DNA of 64,000 nucleotides from Sphingomonas brevis (GTDB lineage: Bacteria; Pseudomonadota; Alphaproteobacteria; Sphingomonadales; Sphingomonadaceae): contig NZ_JAMGBB010000001.1 in assembly GCF_023516505.1 (NCBI RefSeq), positions 682,001-746,000 of the forward strand, read 5' to 3'. Below, in pieces: positions 20,537-28,993 of the stretch. The notes beneath the pieces are model-generated. The model was not told where the DNA came from and made no database searches. It saw nothing but the letters and a program-made list of their open reading frames with translations. A program made the translations under genes and the position numbers. Position 1 is the stretch's first letter, and the number at the start of each line of letters is the position of its first letter.

Positions 20537-21160
20537 CTGACGGACCGCGATCTCGTCCGGCTTTATTGGCCGGCAAAGCTCCGGCCCGCCTTCGATGCCC
20601 TATTTGCGATCGACGATGCGCTCGCCGAAGTCGTGACGTCGTCGACGCAGCCGGCGCTGGGCGCGATCCGGCTCGCCTGGTGGCGCGAGGCGTTGGAGCG
20701 GCTCGATAGAAGCCCGCCGCCGCCCGAGCCGCGATTGCATGCCGCCGCCGCCGAGCTGTTACCGTTGGGCATTACAGGCAAGGAGCTGGCTGCGCTGGAG
20801 GATGGCTGGACTACCCTGCTGGATGAAGTGCCCGACTTGAACAAGGTCGAGGAACGGGGTGTGCGCCTGTTCGCAATCGGGGCGAAGTTGCTGGGTGCCA
20901 GCGATCCGTTCCTGGAAGCAGCGGGCCGGGTTTATGCCCTGGTTCAAATCCGGCGGATGCGCATGGCTGCATTCGCGCAATCTTCATTTGATTTGAGCAA
21001 CTTGAAAGGCCACCGATTTCCTCGACGATTGCGTCCCCTGACCGCATTCGCCCGCCTTGGCGCGCGTGACCTAAAGCAAGGAATGACAATCGAAAGCGAG
21101 GCCACGCCCGCGCGCGCTGCGGCATTGCTTCGCCATTTTGGATTTGGATTCGTCGCCTAA
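20537..21160 (+). CDS. Squalene/phytoene synthase-family protein, non-canonical start
   Basis: The frame encodes DLVRLYWPAKLRPAFDALFAIDDALAEVV, then LGAIRLAWWREALERLD and a helical C-terminus, matching the short squalene/phytoene synthase-like proteins found next to pdhB in sphingomonads. It is shorter (about 207 aa) than true synthases and lacks the paired Asp-rich DxxxD motifs, so catalysis is doubtful. The frame is open only back to 20507 and has no ATG, GTG or TTG before the GTG at 20633, which would cut off the conserved N-terminus. I place the start at CTG 20537, two bases after the pdhB stop; ATC 20528 or CTG 20519 are other options. Confidence 0.6.
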   Translation: MTDRDLVRLYWPAKLRPAFDALFAIDDALAEVVTSSTQPALGAIRLAWWREALERLDRSPPPPEPRLHAAAAELLPLGITGKELAALEDGWTTLLDEVPDLNKVEERGVRLFAIGAKLLGASDPFLEAAGRVYALVQIRRMRMAAFAQSSFDLSNLKGHRFPRRLRPLTAFARLGARDLKQGMTIESEATPARAAALLRHFGFGFVA

Positions 21161-21227
21161 GTGGATTGAATTTCTAAATCCCGGCCATAAAAATTGCCTT
21201 GCCGGATCGCCCTAATTTGGAGGGCCA

Positions 21228-21668
21228 ATGACCCGTTGGATCGCCGGCATCGCTGCCGTTTTTTTACTTGTCGCTGGCGCCGTCTTCGCGCTGCAAGGCC
21301 ATGCCGAGGCACCCGGAATAGCTCCGGCGCCGGAACCACGCCTGGCGGCGGCGTCAGGCGAGAGTCTATCAATCCCTGACGCTCCGGAGGCTGACGCCAA
21401 GGGCAAGGAGCAAAGGCGCTTCGCTCGCGCCGATGCAAATGAGGATGGCAAGCTCAGCATGGCGGAGCTGATGGAGCCTCGGCGCAAGTCATTCGGCAAA
21501 CTGGATGTCGACCATGATGGCAGATTGAGTTTCGAGGAGTGGGCCGCTTGATCCATCAAGAAATTCGCGGAGGCCGATGCCGACAGGGACCAGATCCTGA
21601 ATCCCGTCGAATTTGCGTCGACCGCGCCCAAATCGCGACCGAAGAAGCCGGCTTGCGCCTGCAGCTAA
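21228..21668 (+). pseudogene. EF-hand protein with in-frame stop before the third EF-hand
   Basis: The reading frame starts with a signal-anchor (WIAGIAAVFLLVAGAVFAL) followed by EF-hand loops DANEDGKLSMAE (about 64-75) and DVDHDGRLSFEE (about 92-103). It stops at TGA 21549-21551 after 107 codons. The same frame continues with KFAEADADRDQILNPVEF, a third EF-hand loop, and a C-terminus KKPACACS ending at TAA 21666-21668, which is how intact sphingomonad relatives end. One base change (TGA from a sense codon) explains the break. A truncated two-EF-hand protein might still be made. Confidence 0.7.
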
Positions 21669-21670
21669 CG

Positions 21671-21722
21671 GTCCTCCCCCGCTTGCCTGGGGAGGGGAAC
21701 CATCGAAGATGGTGGAGGGGTA
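21671..21722 (+). repeat. Double-hairpin repeat, left copy of the DUF559 cassette
   Basis: Two tandem hairpins: CCTCCCC/GGGGAGG, then ACCATC-GAA-GATGGT, followed by GGAGGGGTAAGT. It is an inverted copy of 22081-22141. Its GGAGGGG (21714-21720) is the ribosome binding site for the GTG start of the DUF559 gene at 21724. Confidence 0.85.
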
Positions 21723-21723
21723 A

Positions 21724-22143
21724 GTGCCGCCACGACGCGAGAGAAACGAAACTGTCCTTCGTGCCAGGGCGCTGAGACGAGAAATGACGTTGCCTGAGGT
21801 CCTGCTTTGGCGGGAATTACGCAGGCGACCGGGAAGTCTCAAGTTCAGGCGGCAACATCCATTCGGGCGCTGTATTGTTGACTTCTATTGTCCGGCTGCG
21901 CGCTTGGTCATCGAGATTGACGGAATGGCCCATCAAATGGGTTCGGAGGCCGACCGAGATCGTCGTCGCGACAGCTGGTTGCGAAGCCAAGGGTTACACG
22001 TGGCTCGCTTTGCCGTGCCTGAAGTGATGAACGATTTGGAAGCAGTGGTCCGTGAGATTGTCCGAACCGCTTTGAGCCGTTTACCCCTCCACCAAGCTGC
22101 GCTTGGTTCCCCTCCCCAAGATCGGATCTTGGGGAGGAACTGA
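21724..22143 (+). CDS. DUF559 endonuclease-domain protein
   Basis: DUF559 proteins belong to the PD-(D/E)xK-like nuclease group related to very-short-patch-repair endonucleases. The 139-aa protein has the family pattern [39 protein letters not shown] and [11 protein letters not shown] with the candidate catalytic Asp and Glu, then [15 protein letters not shown]. The GTG start uses GGAGGGG of the flanking repeat; ATG 21784 would remove conserved residues. The last 20 or so residues ([18 protein letters not shown]) are encoded by the right repeat and are not part of the domain. The biological role of free-standing DUF559 proteins is unknown. Confidence 0.85.
   Translation: MPPRRERNETVLRARALRREMTLPEVLLWRELRRRPGSLKFRRQHPFGRCIVDFYCPAARLVIEIDGMAHQMGSEADRDRRRDSWLRSQGLHVARFAVPEVMNDLEAVVREIVRTALSRLPLHQAALGSPPQDRILGRN
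22081..22141 (-). repeat. Double-hairpin repeat, right copy of the DUF559 cassette
   Basis: Read on the minus strand it is CCTCCCC-AAGATC...GATCTT-GGGGAGG, then ACCAAGC-GCA-GCTTGGT and GGAGGGGTAAAC. Compared with the left copy, the second stem differs in sequence but keeps pairing (ATC/GAT against AAGC/GCTT). It encodes the C-terminal tails of both DUF559 (plus) and TrmFO (minus) and the TrmFO stop codon TAA. Confidence 0.85.
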
Positions 22144-23454
22144 TTTCAACCATTCCTTCAGCGCGGCGCGGGCCCGGTCGGTGTACAGCCGCTTGCGGTC
22201 GGCCTTTTTTGCCTTGGGGCCCTCGATCGGCGGCATCAGCCCGAAGTTGACGTTCATCGGCTGATAGGTCTCCGCGTCGGCGCCGCCGGTAATGTGACCT
22301 ACCAGCGCACCCAGCGCGGTCTGCGGGGGCGGGGTGGGGAGGGTCCGGCCCTGCAACTCCGCCGCGGCAAATCGTGCCGCCAGCAGGCCGATCGCGGCGC
22401 TTTCGACATAGCCTTCGCAGCCGGTGATCTGACCGGCGAAGCGGATGTTCGGCATGGCCTTCAGGCGCAACTGTTCGTCGAGCAATTCGGGCGATCTGAT
22501 GAAGCTGTTGCGGTGGATACCGCCCAGCCGGGCGAACTCGGCATTCTCCAGCCCGGGAATGGTGCGAAAGATGCGCACCTGCTCGCCATGCTTCAGCTTG
22601 GTCTGGAAGCCGACCATGTTCCATAGCGTGCCGAGCGCATTGTCCTGGCGAAGCTGCACGACGGCGTGCGGCCAGCGACCGGTGCGCGGATCGTCGAGGC
22701 CGACGCCCTTCATCGGTCCAAAGCGGAGCGTTTCGACCCCGCGCGCCGCCATTACCTCGATCGGCATGCAGCCCTCGAAATAGGGCGTGTCCTTCTCCCA
22801 CTCCTTGAACTCGGTCTTTTCACCCTCGTTCAGCGCCGCGACAAAGGCATCATACTGATCCTTCGTCATCGGGCAGTTGATATAGTCCTTGCCGCCCTTG
22901 TCCCACCGCGCCGCCATCCAGCAGACGTCCATGTCGATGCTATCGCGGTGAACGATCGGAGCGATGGCATCGAAAAAGGCGAGGGCGTCGCTGCCGGTGA
23001 TCTTGGCGATCGCCTCGGCCAGGCCGGGCGCCGTCAGGGGGCCGGTCGCGATGATCGTCGATCCGGAGGCAGGTAGTGCATCGACCCGTTCCCGCACGAC
23101 TTCGATCCCCGGATGGTCGGCAATCCGTGAAGTTACTTCCGCGGCGAAGGCTTCGCGATCGACGGCCAGGGCAGATCCAGCGGGAACCCGGTGCTGGTCG
23201 GCCGCCATCATGATCAGCGAGCCCAGCGCCCGCATCTCCTGGTGCAACAAGCCCACGGCATTGTTTTCGGCATCGTCCGAGCGGAAGCTGTTCGAGCAGA
23301 CCATTTCGGCCAGCCGGTCGCTCTCATGCGCGGGCGTCATGTCGCCGCCTCCGCGCATTTCGCTGAGGCGGACCTTCAGCCCCGTTGCCGCCAGCTGCCA
23401 CGCAGCTTCGGAACCGGCCAGTCCGCCGCCAATGATGTGAACGTCTTGAGTCAT
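22081..23454 (-). CDS. trmFO: Methylenetetrahydrofolate-tRNA-(uracil-5-)-methyltransferase TrmFO
   Basis: TrmFO makes ribothymidine at position 54 of tRNA using methylene-THF and FAD. The 457-aa protein opens with the FAD-binding [17 protein letters not shown], followed by the family motifs [49 protein letters not shown] and GGIHRNSFI. The catalytic Cys regions NCP and [13 protein letters not shown] are present. The start is ATG 23454; the longer frame to 23520 only translates a flanking repeat. The last 18 residues (from about [10 protein letters not shown]) are encoded by the DUF559-cassette repeat and probably replaced the original C-terminus. Confidence 0.95.
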   Translation of the reverse strand: MTQDVHIIGGGLAGSEAAWQLAATGLKVRLSEMRGGGDMTPAHESDRLAEMVCSNSFRSDDAENNAVGLLHQEMRALGSLIMMAADQHRVPAGSALAVDREAFAAEVTSRIADHPGIEVVRERVDALPASGSTIIATGPLTAPGLAEAIAKITGSDALAFFDAIAPIVHRDSIDMDVCWMAARWDKGGKDYINCPMTKDQYDAFVAALNEGEKTEFKEWEKDTPYFEGCMPIEVMAARGVETLRFGPMKGVGLDDPRTGRWPHAVVQLRQDNALGTLWNMVGFQTKLKHGEQVRIFRTIPGLENAEFARLGGIHRNSFIRSPELLDEQLRLKAMPNIRFAGQITGCEGYVESAAIGLLAARFAAAELQGRTLPTPPPQTALGALVGHITGGADAETYQPMNVNFGLMPPIEGPKAKKADRKRLYTDRARAALKEWLKSVPPQDPILGRGTKRSLVEG

Positions 23455-23471
23455 TTGAGCGCCCCCATATC

Positions 23472-23527
23472 CGTTCGTCCCGAGCGAAGTCGAGGGACGT
23501 GTCTCGACTTCGCTCGACACGAACGGC
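23472..23527. repeat. Palindromic intergenic repeat
   Basis: CCGTTCGT and ACGAACGG form the outer arms; between them lie CGAGCGAAGTCGAG and its reverse complement CTCGACTTCGCTCG. It lies between the divergent trmFO and DUF488 genes. Translated, it yields the artefactual trmFO N-terminal extension. Confidence 0.8.
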
Positions 23528-23539
23528 TAGAGTTTCGAA

Positions 23540-23971
23540 ATGCACATCTTCACCATCGGTTATGAAGCGACAACGATGGGCGAGTTTCTCGCTTCGCTGG
23601 AGCAGGCGGGCGTCAAGCGAGTGATCGATATCAGGGCCGTGCCCAATTCGCGCAGGCCCGGTTTTTCGAAGAACCCCCTCAAGAACGCGCTGGCCGAGGT
23701 CGGGATCGATTATGTTCACCTGAAAGCGCTGGGGACACCCGCGGACGGCCGTTCAGCGGCGAGGGCCGGACGGCAGGAGGATCTGGAGCGAATTTACGCC
23801 GGCCAGCTGGATCTGCCCGAAGCAATGGTCCAGTCCGAGCAAATGCGCGAGCTGGCGGCCGAAGCGCCAAGCGCGCTTCTTTGCTTTGAGCGCGATCCCG
23901 CCGGCTGCCACCGTACTCTGCTGTTGGCGGCTGAGGCGCCGAACGCCGAAGTGACCCACCTTTTCCCCTAA
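23540..23971 (+). CDS. DUF488 domain protein
   Basis: The 143-aa protein fits DUF488 (HIFTIGYEATTMGEFLASLE ... VIDIRAVPNSRRPGFSKNPL ... YVHLKALGTP ... LLCFERDPAGCHRTLL). The conserved Arg, Cys and His in ERDPAGCHR suggest a metal or substrate site, but no activity is established to my knowledge. It starts 13 bp after the palindromic repeat and converges on the host-attachment gene with a 4-bp overlap of stops. Confidence 0.88.
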   Translation: MHIFTIGYEATTMGEFLASLEQAGVKRVIDIRAVPNSRRPGFSKNPLKNALAEVGIDYVHLKALGTPADGRSAARAGRQEDLERIYAGQLDLPEAMVQSEQMRELAAEAPSALLCFERDPAGCHRTLLLAAEAPNAEVTHLFP

Positions 23972-24438
23972 AAGTCGGCGGGAGCTTCCGCTTTGGTCTC
24001 GCCGACCAGAAGCGCCTCAATGTCGGGGATCGGGCGGCGGGTCATCTCCTTGGGAATTTCGCACAGCAGTTTCCGCTCGGCTTCCTTGTGCAACTTCTTG
24101 CGCAGGACACCGAGGGTCTTGGGCGGTGCGATGATCACCAGCTGGTCGAAATCGTTGCGCAGCGCTCGCCGGTTGACCTGCTCGGCCGCAGCCACGGCCC
24201 AACGGTCTTCCTCCTGCTGGTGGAAATCGGTCTCCTCATAGGCCACCCGCCCGCTGTAACCGCCACCCTGGCCGATCGCGCCTGGCGCATCGGTTTTCAT
24301 TTCGCCGTCCCTAAGATCCTCCCGCTCATCGAAATCCTCGGTGCGGAGGTCGATCTGGTTTTCGTCGCCTTCGTTGCGGAAGAAGAGCGTCTTGCGGCCA
24401 TCGGTGACCAGGACAAGGGCGTTGTTGGCGAGCGGCAT
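23968..24438 (-). CDS. Host attachment protein family
   Basis: The 156-aa protein matches the family annotated as protein required for attachment to host cells (PF10116). It begins NALVLVTDGRKTLFFRNEGD, has the Gly-rich loop RHxxH-like region around GQGGGYSGRVAYEETDFH, and ends with FDQLVIIAPPKTLGVLRKKL and LLCEIPKEMTRRPIPDIEAL. The family is related to eRF1 domain 2/3-like proteins. The name comes from a plant-associated relative and should not be read as a demonstrated role here. It is cytoplasmic (no signal peptide). Confidence 0.85.
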   Translation of the reverse strand: MPLANNALVLVTDGRKTLFFRNEGDENQIDLRTEDFDEREDLRDGEMKTDAPGAIGQGGGYSGRVAYEETDFHQQEEDRWAVAAAEQVNRRALRNDFDQLVIIAPPKTLGVLRKKLHKEAERKLLCEIPKEMTRRPIPDIEALLVGETKAEAPADF

Positions 24439-24499
24439 CAGGGTTTCCTCCGGTTAGAATTCACCTAAATTCAACGCGCCCGCCGACGCCCACGTTCCC

Positions 24500-27274
24500 C
24501 TATTGGCCGTCGTCCGGACCAGCGGCGAGGTCTTCCGACGTATCGCCGCCACTTTCCGGCGCAATCTCGTCGCCCCCGTCCAGTTCTACCTCTTCCTCGT
24601 CGCTCTCGTCGATCTTGGCGACCGACACGACCTTTTCCTGGTCCTTGACGTTGAAGATGGTGACGCCTTGCGTGTTGCGTCCGGCAATCCGGATATCGCC
24701 CACGGTCGTGCGGATCATCTTCCCCTGGTCGGTGACCAGCATCAGAGATTCACCTGGCTTGACGGGAAAGCTTGCAACCACGCCGCCGTTACGTTCGGAC
24801 GTAACGATGTTGATGATGCCCTGACCGCCGCGATTGGTGCGGCGATATTCATAGGTCGACGAGCGCTTACCGTAGCCGTTCTCGGTAACGGTCAGCAGAA
24901 ACTGTTCGCCATCCACCAAGGCGGCGTAGCGATCGGCGGGCAGGGTGCATTCCTCGTCCTTTTCCCGCCAGGCCGGGCAGCGGAGATAGGCTTCGCGTTC
25001 CTCCGGGGTCGTGCCGACCCGGCGCAGGATCGACATGGAGATGACCTGGTCGTCACCCTGCAGCCTGACGCCGCGCACACCCATCGAGGCGCGGCTCTGG
25101 AATTCGCGCACGTCAGTCGACTTGAAGCGGATCGCCTTGCCGTTGCGGGTGGCAAGCAGCACGTCATCGTCTTCGGTCAGCAATTCGACGCCGATAATTC
25201 GGTCGAGGTTATCCTCTTCGCCCTCTTCGCCCTCCTCGGAGGTGCCGAATTTCATCGCAATCTTGCCTGCAGTCGGAATGTTGGTGAAGGCATCCATCGA
25301 ATTGCGCCGGACCGTCCCCTTCGCAGTGGCGAACATGATGTGCAGCCCACCCCATTCGGCCTCGTCCTGGGGTAGCGGGAGCACTGTCGTGATCGTTTCC
25401 CCTTCGGCCAGCGGCAGGAGGTTGACCATCGGGCGGCCCTTTGCGGTCGGCCCGCCTTCCGGCAGCCGCCATACCTTCATCCGGTAGACTCGGCCGATGT
25501 TGGAGAAAAACAGCACCGGGTTGTGTGTCGAGGTGACGAACAGCTCCGTGACGATGTCTTCATCCTTGGTCGACATGCCCGAGCGGCCCTTGCCGCCGCG
25601 CTTCTGCTCGCGGAACAGGGCGAGGGGAGTGCGCTTGATGTAGCCGGTCATGGTCACCGTCACGACCATGTCCTCGACCTCGATCAGGTCTTCGTCCTCA
25701 AGCCCGTCGAATGCGGCGGTGATCTCGGCCACGCGGGGCGTTGCGAACTCGGCATCGACCTCGTCGAACTCCTCACGCATGACCTCGTACAGGCGGGCGC
25801 GATTGCTAAGGATCTCCAACAGCTCGCCGATATTCTTGGCGAGCCCTTCGAGTTCGCCGCCGATTTCGTCACGGCCCAAAGCGGTCAGGCGGTGCAGGCG
25901 CAATTCCAGGATTGCGCGGACCTGGATCTCCGTCAGGCGATAGGATTCGCCCTTGGCCTGCGGTTCCACCGCTTCGACAAGTGCGATGTACTGGCGGATT
26001 TGATCCGCGGCCCAATCGCGCTCGAGCAGCTTTTCACGAGCCTCGGCGGGACTGGCCGAGCCGCGGATCAGCTTCACCACCTCGTCGAGATTGGTGACCG
26101 CGACCACCAGGCCAAGCAGGATATGAGCGCGTTCGCGTGCCTTCAGCAGCTCGAACTTTGAGCGGCGGGTGATAACCTCTTCGCGGAATTTGACGAAGCT
26201 TTCGATGATGTCGCGGAGCGCGAGCGTTTCGGGGCGGCCGCCGCGGATCGCGAGCATATTGGCCGGGAAGCTCGACTGGGCGGGAGTGTGGCGCCACAGC
26301 TGGTTCAGCACGACTTCGGGCGTGGCATCGCGCTTGAGGTCGATGACAATCCGGACGCCCTCGCGGTTGGATTCATCGCGAATATCCGAGACGCCTTCGA
26401 TCCGCTTGTCCTTGGCTGCCTCGGCGATCTTTTCGACCAGGCCCGACTTGCCAACCTGGTAAGGGATGGCGGTCAAAACGATCGAGCGGCGATCGCCGCG
26501 CCCTTCCTCGACGTGCGCCCTGCTGCGCATCAGGATCGATCCGCGGCCTGTCGTATAAGCCGCCCGGATGCCCGAAGTGCCCAGGATCAGCGGCGCGGTC
26601 GGGAAGTCCGGACCTTTGACATGCTCCATCAGCCCTTCGGAGCTGATCGTCGGGTCGTCCATATAGGCGCGGCACGCGGCAAGCACCTCGCCCAAATTGT
26701 GCGGCGGAATGTTCGTCGCCATGCCGACCGCAATGCCACCGGCGCCATTGACCAACAGGTTTGGGAAGCGCGCGGGCAGCACCTGCGGCTCGCGCTCGCT
26801 GGCGTCGTAGTTGGGTTGGAAGTCGACCGTGTCCTTGTCGATGTCGCCAAGCAGGAAGTTGGCCACCTTGGCGAGCCGGGCTTCAGTGTAACGCATGGCG
26901 GCCGGCGGATCGGGGTCCATCGAGCCGAAATTACCCTGGCCGTCGATCAGCGGCACACGCAGCGACCAGCTCTGCACCATGCGGGCCAGCGCATCGTAAA
27001 TCGCCTGGTCGCCGTGGGGGTGATACTTACCCATGACGTCACCGACGATGCGGCTCGATTTGCGATAGGGCCGCCCGGCGACATAGCCCGCCTCCTGGCA
27101 GGCATGCAGGATGCGGCGGTGGACCGGCTTCAGACCGTCGCGCACGTCAGGCAGCGCGCGGCTGACGATCACCGACATGGCATAATCGAGGTAACTGGTC
27201 TTCATCTCCTCGACGATGGAGATGGGGGCAATGTCGCCGTGTTGATGTTCGTCGGCGGGAGGCTGGGTCGCCAA
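24500..27274 (-). CDS. gyrA: DNA gyrase subunit A
   Basis: GyrA cuts and rejoins DNA for negative supercoiling. The 924-aa protein has the winged-helix/tower/exit gate ([38 protein letters not shown]), catalytic Tyr129 in [10 protein letters not shown], the GyrA box QKRGGKG near 557, a C-terminal six-bladed DNA-wrapping domain and an acidic tail. The residue aligned with E. coli Ser83 is Gln90, the quinolone hot spot. The start is TTG at 27274, supported by ACAGGAAA six bases upstream; no ATG is available before the conserved N-terminus. Confidence 0.97.
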   Translation of the reverse strand: MATQPPADEHQHGDIAPISIVEEMKTSYLDYAMSVIVSRALPDVRDGLKPVHRRILHACQEAGYVAGRPYRKSSRIVGDVMGKYHPHGDQAIYDALARMVQSWSLRVPLIDGQGNFGSMDPDPPAAMRYTEARLAKVANFLLGDIDKDTVDFQPNYDASEREPQVLPARFPNLLVNGAGGIAVGMATNIPPHNLGEVLAACRAYMDDPTISSEGLMEHVKGPDFPTAPLILGTSGIRAAYTTGRGSILMRSRAHVEEGRGDRRSIVLTAIPYQVGKSGLVEKIAEAAKDKRIEGVSDIRDESNREGVRIVIDLKRDATPEVVLNQLWRHTPAQSSFPANMLAIRGGRPETLALRDIIESFVKFREEVITRRSKFELLKARERAHILLGLVVAVTNLDEVVKLIRGSASPAEAREKLLERDWAADQIRQYIALVEAVEPQAKGESYRLTEIQVRAILELRLHRLTALGRDEIGGELEGLAKNIGELLEILSNRARLYEVMREEFDEVDAEFATPRVAEITAAFDGLEDEDLIEVEDMVVTVTMTGYIKRTPLALFREQKRGGKGRSGMSTKDEDIVTELFVTSTHNPVLFFSNIGRVYRMKVWRLPEGGPTAKGRPMVNLLPLAEGETITTVLPLPQDEAEWGGLHIMFATAKGTVRRNSMDAFTNIPTAGKIAMKFGTSEEGEEGEEDNLDRIIGVELLTEDDDVLLATRNGKAIRFKSTDVREFQSRASMGVRGVRLQGDDQVISMSILRRVGTTPEEREAYLRCPAWREKDEECTLPADRYAALVDGEQFLLTVTENGYGKRSSTYEYRRTNRGGQGIINIVTSERNGGVVASFPVKPGESLMLVTDQGKMIRTTVGDIRIAGRNTQGVTIFNVKDQEKVVSVAKIDESDEEEVELDGGDEIAPESGGDTSEDLAAGPDDGQ

Positions 27275-27550
27275 GATATTTCCTGTCGTTCTTGTTGGTA
27301 TTGGACACGGGAGAGTCGCCCGCGTTTCCGGCAGGCGCGCCCCTCCGACTTGCTAGCGGATAGGCAGGGATAAGGCCACCCCCGCGCGCGCGTAACGCGC
27401 ACGCGCGCAAAAGCGCGGTTCAATTGGAGTTCATGCCCGTATCGCTATTGCCGCTTTTCGCAACCGGGCGACAAGGCTATGGGGCTTCCCCGGTATCCCA
27501 CGACATTCGCGCTGCCTTGATGAGCAGGAGCGGCGCATCAGGAGACTGGA

Positions 27551-28834
27551 ATGAAACTAACTTCGACTGCCATGGCGCTGCTGCTCGCAGGTGCAGGCTT
27601 CGCGATCGCTACCCCGGCCCAGGCGCAATATGGTTCCGCGCCGCCGGCGCCGACGCCGTCCTCCAACCAGATGAGCGATGACGCCGCCAAGCAGGATAGC
27701 GGCAACCAGCCAAAGGTCTCAGGCGCGGCCAAGAAGGAGATCGTCGAGCTCCAAACGGCAGTCAACAACAAGGATGTGGCCAATATCCCAGCGAAGGCTG
27801 CGGCCGCCAAGGCCAAGGCCAAGACCAAGGACGACAAATATATTATCGCGCAGCTGCAGCTGAAGGCGGCGATCGCTGCCAACGACAATGCCGCGATGGC
27901 AAGCAGCCTCCAGGAGGTTGTCGACAGCGGATTCCTGAAGCCGGCCGAAGTGGGACCAGTCTTCCTCAACCTCGGCAAGCTTCAGTATAACGCCAAGGCT
28001 TATGACGCCGCCGGATTTGCCTTCGACCAGGTGTTGAAGAGCGATCCGAATAACGTCGAGGCGCTCGTCCTCCTGGCTGAAACGCGCAACAACCAAAACC
28101 GCACGGCCGAGGCAATTGGCTTGATCCAGAAGGCCATTGCGGCGCGGACTGCTGCCGGCCAGAAGGCCGAGGAAGCCTGGTACAAGCGGGCAGTGGCGCT
28201 GTCGTACAATGCCAAGCTGCCGACTGCTCCCACCTTGGCGCGTGAGTGGGTTTCAGCCTACCCCAACCCCGGCAACTGGCGTGACACGATCCGCATCTAC
28301 CAGATGTCGACGCACGCCGCCGATGCGGCATTGCTGGACTCGATGCGCCTGGCACGCGCCACCGGATCGCTGGCCGGCGAAAATGACTATTACCGCTACG
28401 CCAGCACGCTTGTGACCAAGGGGTTCCCGGGCGAAGCCAAGGCCGTGCTCGACCAGGGCTTTGCCGCCAAGGCGATCGATCGGTCGAAGGACATGTTCAG
28501 CCAGCTCTACGGCACGGCGTCGGGCCGGGCCCAGGGTGACCAGGCGTCGCTGGCCGCATCGGCGACCGCCGCCAAGGCCGCACCGGACGCCAAGAAGGCG
28601 ATGGTGATCGCCGAGGCCTATTATGGCTATGGCGATTACAGCCAGTCGGCCGACCTGCTGCGCGCCGCGCTCGGCAAGAGCGGAGTCGACAAGGACCTCG
28701 CCAATCTTCGGCTTGGCATGGCGCTGGCCCAGGCGGGCGACAAGGCCGGAGCGACGGCTGCGCTCAATTCCGCGGGCGGAGCCCAAGCGGATCTTGCCAA
28801 ATTGTGGCTCGCCTACGTCGCCCAAAAAGGCTGA
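27551..28834 (+). CDS. Secreted TPR-repeat protein
   Basis: The 427-aa product has a signal peptide (TSTAMALLLAGAGFAIATPAQA, cleavage before QYGSA), a Pro/Ser/Asn-rich spacer and then helical repeats of TPR type. Examples are LNLGKLQYNAKAYDAAGFAF, the following ALVLLAETRNNQNRTAEAIG, and a pair near the C-terminus (AEAYYGYGDYSQSADLLRAA, LRLGMALAQAGDKAGATAAL). It is likely periplasmic and involved in protein-protein contacts; the partner is unknown. It is transcribed alone, and a terminator follows at 28863. Confidence 0.8.
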   Translation: MKLTSTAMALLLAGAGFAIATPAQAQYGSAPPAPTPSSNQMSDDAAKQDSGNQPKVSGAAKKEIVELQTAVNNKDVANIPAKAAAAKAKAKTKDDKYIIAQLQLKAAIAANDNAAMASSLQEVVDSGFLKPAEVGPVFLNLGKLQYNAKAYDAAGFAFDQVLKSDPNNVEALVLLAETRNNQNRTAEAIGLIQKAIAARTAAGQKAEEAWYKRAVALSYNAKLPTAPTLAREWVSAYPNPGNWRDTIRIYQMSTHAADAALLDSMRLARATGSLAGENDYYRYASTLVTKGFPGEAKAVLDQGFAAKAIDRSKDMFSQLYGTASGRAQGDQASLAASATAAKAAPDAKKAMVIAEAYYGYGDYSQSADLLRAALGKSGVDKDLANLRLGMALAQAGDKAGATAALNSAGGAQADLAKLWLAYVAQKG

Positions 28835-28862
28835 TCCAAGGCTATCTTGAAGCCTGAAATCG

Positions 28863-28897
28863 GGGCGTCGGGCCGGCCGGTCCGGCGCCCTTATTTT
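28863..28897 (+). terminator. Rho-independent terminator after the TPR gene
   Basis: GGGCGTCGGGCC pairs with GGTCCGGCGCCC (one bulge) around GGCC, followed by TTATTTT at 28891-28897. Confidence 0.7.
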
Positions 28898-28993
28898 GTG
28901 CCAAATTGGGATGGTTAATCTCCACCCCCTGTCAGTCGGCGGGCCCAAACCGCAAAGCTTGCGCGCGGCCAAGCCTGCGGGGGGCGAAGTGAA

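Larger units (their letters stand above)
21671..22141. mobile_element. Candidate repeat-bracketed nuclease cassette (DUF559)
   Basis: A 470-bp unit consisting of one DUF559 nuclease gene between inverted double-hairpin repeats. It sits exactly between the 3' end of the EF-hand gene and the 3' end of trmFO. No transposase is present. The stop codons of both the nuclease gene and trmFO are inside the right repeat. Mobility is inferred; the parallel with the GIY-YIG unit at 1718-2086 is the main argument. Confidence 0.5.

Noticed and set aside
23455-23520. N-terminal extension of TrmFO
   Set aside because: It translates the palindromic repeat at 23472-23527; the FAD motif begins right after ATG 23454.
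26288-27373. 361-codon plus-strand open frame
   Set aside because: Opposite gyrA; no domain and no ribosome binding site of note.
27424-27681. 85-codon plus-strand frame upstream of the TPR gene
   Set aside because: Overlaps the signal-peptide region of the well-supported TPR gene in another frame and has no recognisable features.
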